From: Alligator mississippiensis
Taxonomy: Eukaryota > Chordata > Crocodylia > Alligatoridae
Length of the DNA stretch: 64,000 bases
Direction: 5' to 3'
Assembly: GCF_030867095.1 (NCBI RefSeq)
Contig: NC_081824.1
Span: 167,408,933-167,472,932, forward strand
The notes beneath the pieces are model-generated. The model was given only the letters and a program-made list of their open reading frames with translations. It made no database searches and was not told where the DNA came from. The position numbers and the translations under genes are program-made. Numbering within the stretch: position 1 is the stretch's first letter; every line of letters starts with the position of its first letter. Shown here in pieces: positions 37,321 through 48,997 of the stretch.

Positions 37321-38823
37321 TATGGAGCATGTCTCTTCCTGCACATAAACACAAGTAAATTGCAAAAGAAATATTTACCATACTAATTAATCGAGGATAG
37401 ACATTTTACACGGTTACACACCAGACAACTAGGAGCCTGCCTGAAATCATCCTGAGTATAGCAAGATAAGTTGGAAGAGATGCCTCATTATTTCTTCTCA
37501 GATGGCCTAGCCATGAACTCACATCCTCTTGCATTATGCAGTTAGCATCAGCATTCTGTATTTTAACTTTTGTGAGTAGGCCTGAGCTTAGCATGATTTT
37601 CAGAGTCATCAGGATGTGAAGTATGACTCAAGTTCTACCCATTTCTGAAATAAAATTTGACAAATCATAAAGTTTGAAGATTCAAAGATTTTTGTGGGTT
37701 AAATCTTTCATTTGGCCAGTTGTATAGTTAGGAGGCAAACACATGATCTTTCAGGTATCAGTTTGCCAAAGGTATCTGGCAGCTCATCTATGTCCCTCCC
37801 AACTATATAATTTATCCAATAAAAATATAACCCATAAAAATCCTTGTGTCTCATTCTTCCTGGACCATTATGTCTGCAACATCACCCCAACACTACTGTG
37901 AGTTTGAAGAGTAATTCTGGGTGGACAGAGAACAGGAAGAGTCATCTTCCCATGACCTTGGGCAGCCAAGTGCCAATGTGGATTAATAGCTATATTCCTC
38001 CTTCCTTCCCAGATGTGCCAAATCTGAGTTTGATGCAGCTGAGGCTGCAGTCCCCAGAACTGAAGTCTGAAGATTATTAATTCTTTTAGATAATTAGAAG
38101 GCTTGAAAGTGATCTTATGCAAATTTTCCAAATGCTTAAAGGAAATGATGTAGATAAGAGATATATGAGGCCAAATAATGCTATCTTTGACTTTGTTATA
38201 ATGGAAAGGAGCCCATAGATATGTAAGACTACATAAATGTCAGAAAACTAGGAATGAAAAGATCTGAGAGAAACTGCTTCATGTGAAAGGTAACAAGCAT
38301 ATGGGGAGCCTTATGGGGAAAAAAAATTAAATATTATCAAATGTGTGTCTTGTGAAGAAAGGATTTGAGGAATCTGATGAAAAAGTATGTGTTTGAGATT
38401 ATTGCTACAGTAACTAAAAAAGGCCAGGAATATTGAAGCTTTATGGCCATTTCCTGTTCCTAAAATATTTTATGTCCTTAGTTCCTCCAGTTGTATGTGC
38501 AGCTATATGGTTGATATGGGGTTTTGTCAATATATTTTTATGACTTATTATTAGCCAAATAGACTGTGAAGCCTATTTATTTAGGCAGCAAGCCTGAACT
38601 TTGTCATTAGTCCAGGTCCTTGGCAGGATCTCTTCCTGGAGGTAAAATGGCTTCTTTCCAGATTGTACATTGGCAGAGATTTTGGTTATGCTTGGACCTG
38701 TGGGATTTTTCCCCATTTTGTATTCTTAAGTCATTGAATAACAATAACATCTTCATGTTAGTTAATACTTTGAATACTATATTGATATTTTTCATAATTT
38801 GATTATAATAGTTTTATAGAGAA

Positions 38824-38976
38824 ATGCCAACCGAAGAACTTATCCAGAATTGCAAAGATTTTAACCGTGGGGATTCAGCTGATTCTGTACTTTTGCACTA
38901 CAATGTTTTATCAGCTTGGGCCACTCCCAAAGGCAAGAGGTGTGTGCATTACAAGATTAGGCTTTCTGACAAATGA
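38824..38976 (+). CDS. 50-codon open frame, unidentified
   Basis: Begins MPTEELIQNCKDFNRGDSAD and ends at TGA. It has a mixed, protein-like composition, but no family was recognised and there is no evident promoter. It could be a diverged exon or a retrocopy fragment. Low confidence. Confidence 0.15.
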   Translation: MPTEELIQNCKDFNRGDSADSVLLHYNVLSAWATPKGKRCVHYKIRLSDK

Positions 38977-40735
38977 CACCTGAGACTACAACACCCGGTA
39001 GAGATTTTTTTTTAAACAGTTCTGTTGAAGTTGATACAAGATGATATTTAGAGCTAGCTGAAGTATTGGTATAAGTGCTGGGCCATGGGAGACTATATAA
39101 CAATTTTTTTACTTATGACAGCATGTTTAAAACTAACTTTTTAAGCAATAAAGCAGTAAGGCAGAAATTTAGTGTATATGCAATTAATAAATATGGAGTC
39201 TTCTTGCTAACAGGTGTATATGCTGCTTTGTAGACATGGAACACAATGTGGAAGGCTAGAACACTTTATTGTGAAAGTAAACATGAGGCATATTTAATCT
39301 AAATTCATTTGTCAAATTGACAGTAGTTGGAAGCTCTCTACATGCAAAATATAGAAGCATCTGGATATCAAAAATATTTGAGTCCTTGCTTAGTTATCTC
39401 TGCTTTCATCTGCTGGGATGAATTCAAGATACTGAGAGGCTCTAAAATGCAGATTAGACACAAAGAAGCACAACAAAACAAAGTATGTATAAATAATACT
39501 ACAGAAATTGTTATTTCTTACTATTGTTGGGAAATAGAGTCCAAAATGTCAGCACTAGATGAAAATAAGAAGATTTTAAACTTCTTAGTTGTCAAGATTA
39601 ACAGAACTAGTGGCACAGATCCTAGAGAATTGGTCTAGGCCCAAAAATAGGTAGCAACTTGGATTTGCAGGGCCAGAGGACATGGTAGGATTTAGAGGGA
39701 AAATATTGCTTAAAGTTTTAATCTTTGATGATAAATATGGACTTTATACAAAGCTACAAGAAAAATTTTTCCAAAGAGACATAAAGAGGTAAAAGGGGAT
39801 GGAAAAATATGAGCACAATTCTGGTAGACTTAGCAGAAAAGACCAAACTGTGTTATTACCTATAAGAATGAATGGATCCAGGATTTACTAAAGGGGGGTG
39901 TGGCACAATGCCCCTCAAGCCATGGGGGAATGGGGATGAGGTGTGGCTGGAGCCTCCAGGTTGACGGGGCAAAAAGCAGGTGTGTGAAGGGGGAGGACCC
40001 ACCCTCAACCCCTTTCCTTGACTCACCTGGAGGTGTGGGGGCCCAGAGCTACTCCTGTCCTTCTCTAGCCAGGGACTCTGTAGAGCAGCTGCATGCTTGG
40101 CTGGCAATGACAGTGGTGGCAACATGCAGTTTCTTCCTTCCGGCACCTGCTCCCTGCTTGTGTCCCTCACAGGTATCCCGCACTGGTTGAGAACACTGCT
40201 GGAATGAGGAACTGGTGCGCAGCCGCTGCTCTGCTTGGCTGAGCTCAGCTCCCCACACGCTGCTCCCTGTAGCATGGGGCACAAGTGGAGCAGGAGCAAC
40301 TCAGGAGCTCCCCCTTAGCCCAGATCAACTGAGAGCAGCACCAGAAGAGGGATGCAACAAAACCAGCCTCTCCCTCTGGATCTGCCCCTGCCTATAAATA
40401 AAAGCTGGACCGAATTTCAGTGTCAAAAGCCCTGTCAATCTAATGCGACAATCTGAAAATTCAGTTGCCAATTCTTTTAAATTAAAAAAGCTTAGGGATC
40501 TTCTCTCAATTAAAGGGGCAAAATCAATACAGTATCCTTTACATAATTTGGGCGATACTACATGCAACTTATTTCACCCTGTCCACAGACTTTCAAATTG
40601 CAGCATTGTACCATAACATTTCCATTGACAATACTTAAGTATAGGATTTTAGAGGACTGCTGTAGGTTTTAACAGGTTGGTTAAAGAAACATTGGAACTT
40701 TGCCCCTCTGTGAAAGCTGGGAAGGCTGCTTGGTT

Positions 40736-40978
40736 TCACTGACATCCATTAAACTCATGGTACGAGGAAAAGATCCCTCCCTCTTCTGAAGGAGGCTGAA
40801 GGTGGTTTAAATTATCCTCACTTAAATACAAGTATTGCAGTAATTGAAGGGGTGGAGCCGAGAGCACAGAAGACATTTCCTGTAGCTCTGTGTACCTGTC
40901 CAAAGGGTCACCCTCATCTAAATAAATATCTAAGCAGGTTTTCAGTAAGAGTGGGTCTCTCTCCATCATGCCCATCAT
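40736..40978 (-). CDS. 80-codon open frame, unidentified
   Basis: A minus-strand frame from ATG to TGA with protein-like composition: acidic and Leu-rich, including ERDPLLLKTCLDIYLDEGDP near the start, a LQLLQYLYL block in the middle, and a polar end. The Leu/Asp pattern resembles short helical interaction or activation segments, but I do not recognise a family. There is no splice acceptor just upstream on that strand; an earlier ATG gives only a two-codon extension before a stop. It could be a single-exon gene, a terminal exon, or a processed relic. No poly(A) tract is visible at its 3' side. Confidence 0.3.
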   Translation of the reverse strand: MMGMMERDPLLLKTCLDIYLDEGDPLDRYTELQEMSSVLSAPPLQLLQYLYLSEDNLNHLQPPSEEGGIFSSYHEFNGCQ

Positions 40979-42109
40979 TCAGCCATTTTTAAATGGATTG
41001 GTCTCATTCACTTGAACAAAAGTCACAAACCAGTTTAAATATTTGAACTGGCTATATTGTTTTCTATGGATTGGCATACATCATTAGATTAACCTGGCAG
41101 CTGCCTTCAGCATTTCCACAAGAAACAATCTGCTTTTCCAAAACTTTATGCAAATTCTTCAAATAACTGCAAGGTACAAACTTCATCTCATCTCACTTGA
41201 AGTCCTTTTACTGTATAAAAGGAGAATCAAATCCCCCATCTGTCTAAATCCACTGTTCCAGAATGGAGTCAGCTCTAAGAAGCACACTGTGTTCCTCCAA
41301 TGCATTTTTCCATTTTTATTATTAACATAGTGATTTTATGCCTTGAAAATTAGATGTAAATAGAAATACCTATTATTCTATGTCAGGAACAAACAGATGA
41401 CATTAGAGGAGAACCTGTTCACATAACTGGAGGTCAGACTAAATTAAGTCTTGACCTATGCCACACTATGATTCTCTTAGAATCTGGCTCAATGCCAGAG
41501 AGACTCATTGTCTCCTTTGCAATCCAAATTCAGCTATAAAAAATAAAAGAGGAGGAAAATAAAGCATAATTTGTTCATTACTATTCTAAGTTTCCAGAAA
41601 GGCAATAAAGCATTATTTTAGCAGATAAAACACTCATAGCAATTATGTCTGCATACTACATATTTTCAGAACACACCATTAGAACAAGAGCAGCCATTTC
41701 CAACCAAAGCTGTAACTATGCCTAGTAGACTTAAAGTCATTCAGTTGTCCTCATGCTCACAATAAGAACTTTCAAGCCTTTGGAGGTTCTAGCATGAGAA
41801 GTAAAAGTAGAACTTTCCTTTGTGTTCAAATTGCTTTCAATAAAGAAGAAATTGTAAGGCAACTTTTAGCCAAATTAAATTTTTGGATATTTTTGCTTGA
41901 TCGTGTCACAACCATCTTGGGAGGGAAGCCTTCCCTATTTTCTTGCCTATAGGTCTCTCCAAATAGGCAATTAAAACATTAGGTGGGTGAAAGTTGTTGG
42001 TTCTATGCTAATAAAGCTTCAAAGCTTGCTTCATATTCAGTGAATATGAACATAACCTTAATTCCTGAGGTGGTTCATGCTTCATAAAAAAAGTCAGAAA
42101 AGATATATA

Positions 42110-42180
42110 ATCATAGAAACATAGAGCTGGAAGGCAGTCTACATTAAGCCAGTTTCCAACCCTGCTGATGAATCATGTGT
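42110..42180 (-). mobile_element. CR1 3'-end fragment
   Basis: aatcatagaaacatagagct followed by ggaagg and tccaaccctgctga corresponds to the reverse complement of the CR1 3' terminus (attctatg-type tail and the ggttggaagg block). Confidence 0.6.
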
Positions 42181-42252
42181 GTATCTGTCTGATGCTGTGT
42201 GATGGGTTTTGTTTTTTTCAGTTTAATTTTTTAAAAAAAGTCCCAAATTCAA
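42150..42252 (+). repeat. direct repeat, left copy (~104 bp)
   Basis: Begins AGTTTCCAACCCTGCTGATG and ends gtcccaaattc. It matches 43432-43535 almost base for base, except for one substitution (tctgtc/tcagtc region) and the length and composition of the T/A tract. Confidence 0.9.
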
Positions 42253-42299
42253 CTGACATCAGATTCAAAACCAACTCATGATTTATCAACCAGTTGTGA

Positions 42300-42900
42300 T
42301 CTCTACCTCACTGTATGTACCTGAGATGTGGACAACATACAGGAGACGCCTCAAGTTGCTGGAGAAGTACCATCAATGGTGCCTGCAGGAGATCCTTCAG
42401 CTAGTGTCAAGACAGACATGCCAACGTTAGTGTCCTCTCACAAGCAAACACAAGGTGATGATCATTTAAGGGGCCAGCCACATTATCTGGATATCCAAGT
42501 CCAGACTCCTGAAGCAAGTTTATTCTTTCAGCTCAGTCAAGGTATATGTTCAAGAGGAGGACAGAGAAAGTGCTTCAAGGACGTCCTCAAGGCCAACTTA
42601 AAAAAAGTAACATTGACATCAGCTCATGGGAGACTATCAGAGGATCACCCCAAATGGAGAAAGAGTAAGCTGCAAGAATCTTTGAAACCTCATGATAACA
42701 ACAGGAGACAGAAAAGCAGGAGTGGCAGAAATAGTGTGTTGTAAACTGAACCAAGAATCCACAGCCACCCACCCTACATGGAAATATGTGCCCAAGTTGC
42801 AATAGAGCCTGTTGATCCAGGATTGGCCCTGTCGGTCATCTCCAGACCTACAGATAAGGCAATCATGGAAGACAATCATCCTTGCCTGCGAGGGATTTTT
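42300..42900 (+). mobile_element. C-terminal part of a non-CR1 LINE reverse transcriptase
   Basis: The frame at 42338-42397 reads YRRRLKLLEKYHQWCLQEIL, the conserved post-RT segment (RRxxLLExxHQRCLRxIL) of a widespread non-LTR retrotransposon group. Further on are a KVLQGRPQGQLKK block near 42570 and a CPSC...GPVGH remnant of a CCHH finger near 42787. Stops and frame changes are present; the 5' part and poly-A tail are absent. It lies between the direct repeats at 42150 and 43432. Confidence 0.65.
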
Positions 42901-43431
42901 GATCATGATGAAGAACCTGTAAAAGTGCGTGAGAAAGGGAAGAAAATACACTTTTGACAAGGAGTTGGAGTGCAGAGGGAGAACTGCACTGTCTGGGCAA
43001 AGAGCTTGGGTCAAGAAACTGAGGAGGAAGAGGAAAGGCAGATCAGGCAAGCTGCTGTGAGAAAGGGTACAGAGAGGGAATGGGATTCAAAAAACTAGCA
43101 GAGAGGGGGAGATTAGGATGAATCAAGATCGGGGTGAAAAGCCTGAGGAGCAGAACTGAGACAGAGAGGTAAGGATGGGGAAAAGGCAGGACTGGACATA
43201 GGGACAAGATGAAGCCACTGAGGTAAAAATTAAAGGAAATAGTAGATTTTTGTCCACTACTGAACACTTACCCTTCCAGGGCCTGGAATAAAATGCAAGA
43301 ATCTTGAGCTTCACCATTTCTCTACTTTCAGTGGGGTCTCTCATCCCTCCTCAGAAGCAGAGCCACAGAATGACAAGCTACTGCTTTTATTAGTTATTCC
43401 ATTAGCTCAAGTGACAGTACGGTCGATCTAA

Positions 43432-43535
43432 CAGTTTCCAACCCTGCTGATGAATCATGTGTGTATCAGTCTGATGCTGTGTGATGGGTTTTGTTTTTTT
43501 CAGTTTAATTAAAAAAAAAAAAAAAAAGTCCCAAA
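43432..43535 (+). repeat. direct repeat, right copy (~104 bp)
   Basis: Near-identical to 42150-42252, with an A18 tract replacing the ttttttaaaaaaa stretch. Spacing between copy starts is about 1.28 kb. Confidence 0.9.
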
Positions 43536-43699
43536 TTCATCCCCATAACAGATCTATCCTATGCTCTGTATTTTCTGGAAAAGTAGTATGTGATCATGTA
43601 ATTAAAGATTGTGTCATAAAGCATATGCAAAGAACATCAAATTAAAGTTATACTGGCAACCATAATTATGACACTGTCTCACTTTTGGGTGTTTGACTT

Positions 43700-44250
43700 T
43701 TCAACCTTAAGCAAATTGGGTGTTGCACTTCAACAAGGAGGTGGAAAAGCTTGAGAGAGTCCAGAGAAGAGCTACCCATATGATCATAGACTTGCAAGGC
43801 AAGCCATACAAGGAAAGAGTGAGGGACTTGAGTCTCTTCAGCCTAAAAAAAAGAAGGCTGAGAGGGGACTTGACAGCGCAGGGGCAGGCAGTTATTTTGG
43901 GCAGAGGGCCGCTTACTGAGTTTCAGCAAGCTATCAAGGGCTGCATGACAGGCAGCCCAGGGCAGATTAATATTAATTTTCCAAATTTTTTAGGGGCCCC
44001 ACAGGCTGGATAAAATGGCCTGGTGGGTTGCATCAGGGCCCCGGGCCGTATTTTGCCCACCCCTGTGATAGCGGCTTACTGCTACATCAGGGACATACAT
44101 CAAGGGCTTGGTGAACAACTGTTCACCAGAGCACCCTTGGGGAAAACCAGGAGCAATGGTCACAAACTCCTTGAAGACCATTTCAGGTTTAACACTAGGA
44201 AAAACTTTTACAGTTAGGGTGTCCAAACTGTGGAATAAACTCCCTCCCCT
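43700..44250 (+). mobile_element. CR1 3' part interrupted by a hAT element
   Basis: Coding text KEVEKLERVQRRATHMI and LFSLKKRRLRGDL precedes the insertion at 43879. CR1 text resumes after 44065 with the conserved GLGEQLFTRAPLGKTRSN block in frame pieces, then RKNF and a VSKLWNKLP block. Several frameshifts. Its end abuts a fragment resembling the head of a family M MITE in reverse orientation (about 44250-44328). Confidence 0.8.
43879..44065 (+). mobile_element. 187-bp hAT-type MITE in CR1
   Basis: Starts CAGGGGCAGGCAGTTATTTT and ends GTATTTTGCCCACCCCTG, with inverted termini of the same family as 15949-16918. TSDs tgacagcg (43871-43878) and tgatagcg (44066-44073) match at seven of eight positions. 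Removing the element and one TSD restores uninterrupted CR1 text, which confirms both borders. Confidence 0.93.
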
Positions 44251-44328
44251 GCCGCCAACACTGCAACTGCTGCCAGCGGGTGGTTGCCATGCCCCCCCGA
44301 GCCTCCAGGGGCACGTGTCATTCATGTA

Positions 44329-47300
44329 GGTGTCTGTACGCAAATGCTCAGAGCCTGGGAAACAAGCAGGAAGAATTGGAAGTCCTTGCACAGTCAAGGA
44401 ACTATGATGTGATTGGAATGACAGAGACTTGGTGGGAGCTTGCATGACTGGAGCACTGTCATGGATGGGTATGAACTGTTCAAGAAGAACAGGGAGGGGA
44501 GAAGAGGAGGAAGAGTTGCTCTTTATGTAAAACAGCTGTATAATTGCTCAGAGATCCAGTATGAAACTGGGAATAGGCCTGTTGAAAGTCTCTGGGTTAA
44601 GGTCAGAAAGGAGAGCAACAAGAGTGATACTGTGGTAGGTGTGTGCTATAGACCACCAGTTGAGGAATCTGAGGTAGATGAGACTTTCTTCAGCCAACTG
44701 GCAGAAGTTTCCAGATCACAGGCCCTGGTTGTCTTGAGGGGACTTCAATCACCCTATGCTGGTGAGCTCTGCTGAGAGGGCAATACAGCAGTGCACAGGT
44801 AATTTAGGAAGTTTTTGGAAAGCATTGAGGACAACTTCCTGGTGCAAGTGTTGGAGAGACCAACTAGGGGCCATGCTTTTCTTGACCTGCTGCTCACAAA
44901 CAGGGAAGAATTGGTGGGAGATGTAGAAGTGGATGGCATTTGGGCTGCAGTGACCACAAGTTGATCAAGTTCAGGATCCTGACAAAAGGGAGAAAGGAGA
45001 GCAGCAAAGTAAGGACCCTGGACTTCAGAAAAACAGTCTTTGACTTCCTCAGGGAACTGATGGGCAGGATCCTCTGGAAGGCCACTCCAACAGGGAAAGG
45101 AGTCCAGGAGAACTGGTCATATTTTAAAGAAACCTTACTGAGGGCACAGGAACAAACCATCCCGATGTGCAGGAAGAATAGAAAATATGACAGCTTGGTT
45201 TAGCAAAAAACTCTTCAGTGAGCTTGAACACAAAAAGGAAGCTTACAGTAAGTAGAAACTTGGACAGATGACTAGAAAGGAGTAGAAGAATACTAGCCAA
45301 TTGCCCATCAAGAATGATGGCGGTGGGCAGCAGGTGGGGATGGAGCCCTGTGCCTTCCCCACCATCTGGGCCTGCTCCCACCTTCCCCCCTGCTGCTTGG
45401 GGCCCAGACCGGTTCCTCCCCCTCTCCCTCCCCTCCCCCCCCCCACTGCAGCAGCAGAGGGAGGGGAGGAGCAGGCCCAGACTCAATGCAGGGGAGGACC
45501 GGATCCGAGGGTGGGGAGAAGGTGGGTCGCCACAGGGGGAGCAGCAGGATGGGCCAAAACCAGCGGCAGTGGGGGAACGGGAGGAGTGGGCTTGGGGCCA
45601 ACACGGAGGGGGGAAGGGGGGAGGAGTGAGACTGGGCCTGGCACAGGGAAGAAGGCCCACTCTTCCCCTCCCTCAGCCTCTGCTGTGTCGGGCTGGGCCT
45701 GCTCCCCTCCATGGCGGTGGTGGGAGAAGGGGAGGCTCGATGCGGGAGAGGACTAGGCCCAAGGCTGTGGAGAAGCAGGGCCACTCAGAGCATGAATAAA
45801 ACATTATTCACAGACAGATGGACAGACTTCGGCTTTTATAATATTAGAATTGCTCTGGTATGCAGGGATGAAATCAGAAAGGCCAAAGTGCAATTGGAGT
45901 TGCAGCTAGCAAGGGACATGGAAGGTAACAAGAAGGGTTTCTACAAACATGTCAGCAACAAGAGAGACATCAGGGAAAGTGTTGGGTCCCTTATTGAATG
46001 GGGGAGGCAATGTAGTAAGAGATGATGCAGAAAAGGCTGAAGTGCTCAATGCTTTCTTTACCTCAGTCTTCACAGGCAGGGTCAGCTCCCTGACTACTGC
46101 ACTGGGCACCACAGTTTGGGGAGGAGGTGAGCAGCCCTCAGTGGTGAAAGAAAGGCTAGGGACTGTTTAGAAAAGCTGGACGTGTTCAAGTCCATGGGGC
46201 CAGATGGGATGCATCTGAAGGTGCTGAGGGAGTTGGCTGATGTAATTGCAGAGCCACTAGACATTATTTTTTAAAACTTGTGGTGATCAGGGGAGGTCCC
46301 AGGTGATTGGAAAAGGGGAAATATAGTGTCCATTTTTAAAAAGGGAAGAAGGAGGATCTAGGGAGCTATAGACCAGTTAGCCTCATCTCAGTCCCCAGAA
46401 AAATCATGGAGCAGGTCGTCAAAGAATCCATTTCTAAGTATTCGGAGGAGAAGAAAGTGATCAGGAACAGTCAGCATGGATTCACCAAGGGCAAGTCATG
46501 TCTGACCAACCTGATTGCCTTCTATGATGAAATGATTGGCTCTGTGGATGTGAGAAAAGCAGTGGACATGATATACCTTGACTTTAGCAAGGCTTTTGAT
46601 ACGGTCTCCCACAGCATGCTTGCAAGCCAGCTAAGGAAGTATGGGCTGGTTGGATGAATGTAAGGTGGATAAAAAGCTGGCTGGATTGTCAGCCTCAACA
46701 GGTAGTGATCAATGGCTCAATGTCTAGTTAGCAGCTGGTATCAAGTGGAGTGCCCCAGCAGTTGGTCCTGGGGCTGGTTTTGTTCAATACCTTCATTAAC
46801 AATCTGGAAGACAGAATCGAGTGCACCCTAAGCAAGTTTGCAGATGACACCTTGGGGGAGTAATAGAGATGCTGGAAGGTAGGGCTAGGATTCAGAGTGA
46901 CCTAGAAAAATTGGAGGATGGGGCCAAAAGAAATTTCATGAGGTTTAACAAGGACAAATATGAAGTCCTGCACTTAGGATAAAAGAATCCCATACACCGG
47001 TACAGGCTGGGGGCTGACTGGTTAAGCAGCAGCTCTGCAGAAAGGTAATTGGGGGTTACAATGGGCAATAAGCTGAATATGAGTCAACAGTGTGCCCTTG
47101 TTGCCAAGAAGGCTAACAGCATACTGGGCTGCATTAGTAAGAGCATTGCCAGCAGATTGAGGGAAGTAATTCCCCTCTATTCTGTACTGGTGAGGCCACA
47201 TCTGGAGTAGTGTGTACAGTTTTGGGCCCCCCACTATAGAAAGGATGTGGACAAGTTGGAAAGAGTCCAGTGGAGGGCCATGAAAATGGTTAGGGTGCTG

Positions 47301-47690
47301 GGGCACATGACTTGTGAGGAGAGGTTGAGGAAACTGGGCTTATTTAGTCTGCAGAAGAGAAGACTGAAGGTGGATTTGACAGTAGCCTTTAACTACCTGT
47401 AGGGCGGTTCCAAAGAGGATGGAGCTGGACTGTTCTCAGTCATGGAAAATGACAGACTAAGGAGCAACGGTCTCAAGTTGCAGCAAGAGAAGTTAAGGTT
47501 GGATATTAAGAAAAATTTTCTCATTGACTAGGAGGATGGTTTAAGCACTGGAACAGGTCACCTAGAGAGGTGGTGGAATTTATATCCTTGGAGGTTCTTA
47601 ATGCCCAGCTTTACAAAGCCCTGGCTGGAATTGGTCTATTTAAAATTGAAAGGGATACTGGTAAGAACAGGTAAGAGGAAAATTCTGTAC
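44329..47690 (+). mobile_element. long CR1 LINE with endonuclease and RT domains, inactivated
   Basis: The largest CR1 in the window. Endonuclease-domain text begins with NAQSLGNKQEELE near 44344 and includes DVIGMTETWW and VVGVCYRPP (about 44635). RT motifs follow: GNIVSIFKKG, YLDFSKAFDTVSH (46571-46609) and the catalytic FADDT (46837-46851). Last come KLERVQWRA near 47256 and NGLKLQQEKLRLDIKKNF near 47470. Stops and frameshifts occur throughout, so it is dead. A 0.55-kb RTE-like insertion splits it at about 45290-45845. The expected CR1 3' terminus is not contiguous; one appears at 48312-48372. Confidence 0.9.
45291..45845 (+). mobile_element. RTE-like or RTE-derived SINE insertion in CR1
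   Basis: CR1 text stops after gagtagaagaat and resumes at agaattgctctggtatgcag. Between them is a GC-rich element starting ACTAGCCAATTGCCC and ending GACTTCGGCTTTTATAAT. This start/end pairing is the form of RTE-clade LINEs and their SINEs. Flanks agaagaat and attagaat match at six of eight positions; an alternative register gives aatactag/aatattag (seven of eight). Open frames inside are compositional. Confidence 0.6.
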
Positions 47691-48311
47691 TGGGATGTTG
47701 ATATAAATCCAGTGATTTAAATTATTTTTTTTTTAGATTTTCAACAATATAAGCGAACCATGAATATTTTGCCATATTTTCAGTTGTGATCTCAAATACT
47801 ATGGTGCACAAATAAGGCAGACAGATTAAAAAAAGCCTGTTCCAGATGGCAGGAGCTACAATGAAAAATGTCTTGCCTCAACAGTGCTTAGCTTGTGTGG
47901 AAAGACAGAAAATGATTGATACATAAAATGGGCAGTTAGGTATCTAAAACCTGCAGTAAAATAAACTTTCGGTTCTCAGTAACTGATACTTCTCCAGAAT
48001 TTGTCAAAACCCCTATCTTCATTAAAAATTAGCCTTATGCCAAAATTAAAGTTTGAAATATTTATTTTTAGCTGGAAACCAACTATATATTTCAGGGAAC
48101 ATATTTCATTATTTATTTTACAAGAAATTCTAACTTCTTGTTCTTAAAAAATTACTAATGGAACCAGAATTTTCTCAATCCCATTGCTTGACTATAAAGA
48201 CAAAGGCTTCCTCTTGATTATTTTTAAATGCACATTGAAAAAAATATTTGAAAATAATTGGTGCCATTCTTTGTAGAGAGATGCAGTGATTAGAAGGTCT
48301 TTTATGATATA

Positions 48312-48372
48312 TGGGGCTGGACTCGATGATCTTCCGAGGTCACTTCCAGCCCTAATGTCTATGAAATTCTAG
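48312..48372 (+). mobile_element. CR1 3' terminus
   Basis: ggggctggactcgatgatct, then ccgaggtcacttccagccct and an aatgtctatgaaattct end form the diagnostic CR1 3' end. It may belong to the CR1 at 44329 if about 600 bp of unrelated sequence (47700-48300) was inserted. Confidence 0.9.
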
Positions 48373-48997
48373 TTTTTGTAAGCTCTTAGGTGCCAGCTTA
48401 CTTTCAGTGATTTTGGGAAGACTGAAGCACAATATGGCCTTCCTAAAATTGTTTCAGAATGTGTTTCAAAATTTACCATAAGTTCATATTTTACGTATTC
48501 ATGTATTAGTGCAAATATAACATTGATCACAGGAAGCTGAAATAAAATAGATCATTTTCTAACTCTTCATTGACATGTCCCCTGGATCTTTTCAGCTTCC
48601 TGGGACACTTTAGTTTTCTTCAGAGTTCTAAAAGAAAAATTTCTGGATGAATGAAGTAAAAACACCAAGCATTTACTTAGTTTTAAGAATATGCCATGGA
48701 AATTACAGTTTTCAGAGAACTTGGAGAATTTGACACTTTTCCTACAGTCTTCTCAGGCTGCCAGAAGGCTTGAAATCTTGAAATCTTCCCCAAATCATTG
48801 ATTCAGTAGTCCCTAGACATTGAGAATACAGTGCAGTGCACTGTTATATCATCTTTTCACTCATTTTGAACAAGCATAAATCACTACACAAGGATCTACA
48901 GCCGCTCTTCAGAATCCAGCTAAATATATACGTTTCTCCAGTGTAGATTTCTTCGCAATCTCCTGCATTCCCTGGGTAAATTTCTAAACCACTGATT

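Larger units (their letters stand above)
37321..42109. other. AT-rich intergenic stretch
   Basis: Mostly unassigned sequence. It holds a GC-rich patch at 39890-40400 without clear borders and two unidentified ORFs described separately (38824-38976 and 40736-40978). Confidence 0.4.

Noticed and set aside
42328..42744. 138-codon frame as a cellular gene
   Set aside because: Neighbouring frames carry the C-terminal text of a non-LTR retrotransposon, and the open frame is a frameshifted reading of it.
45124..45799. Several 150-180-codon frames
   Set aside because: They arise from the GC-rich RTE-like insertion within CR1 and are open on both strands.
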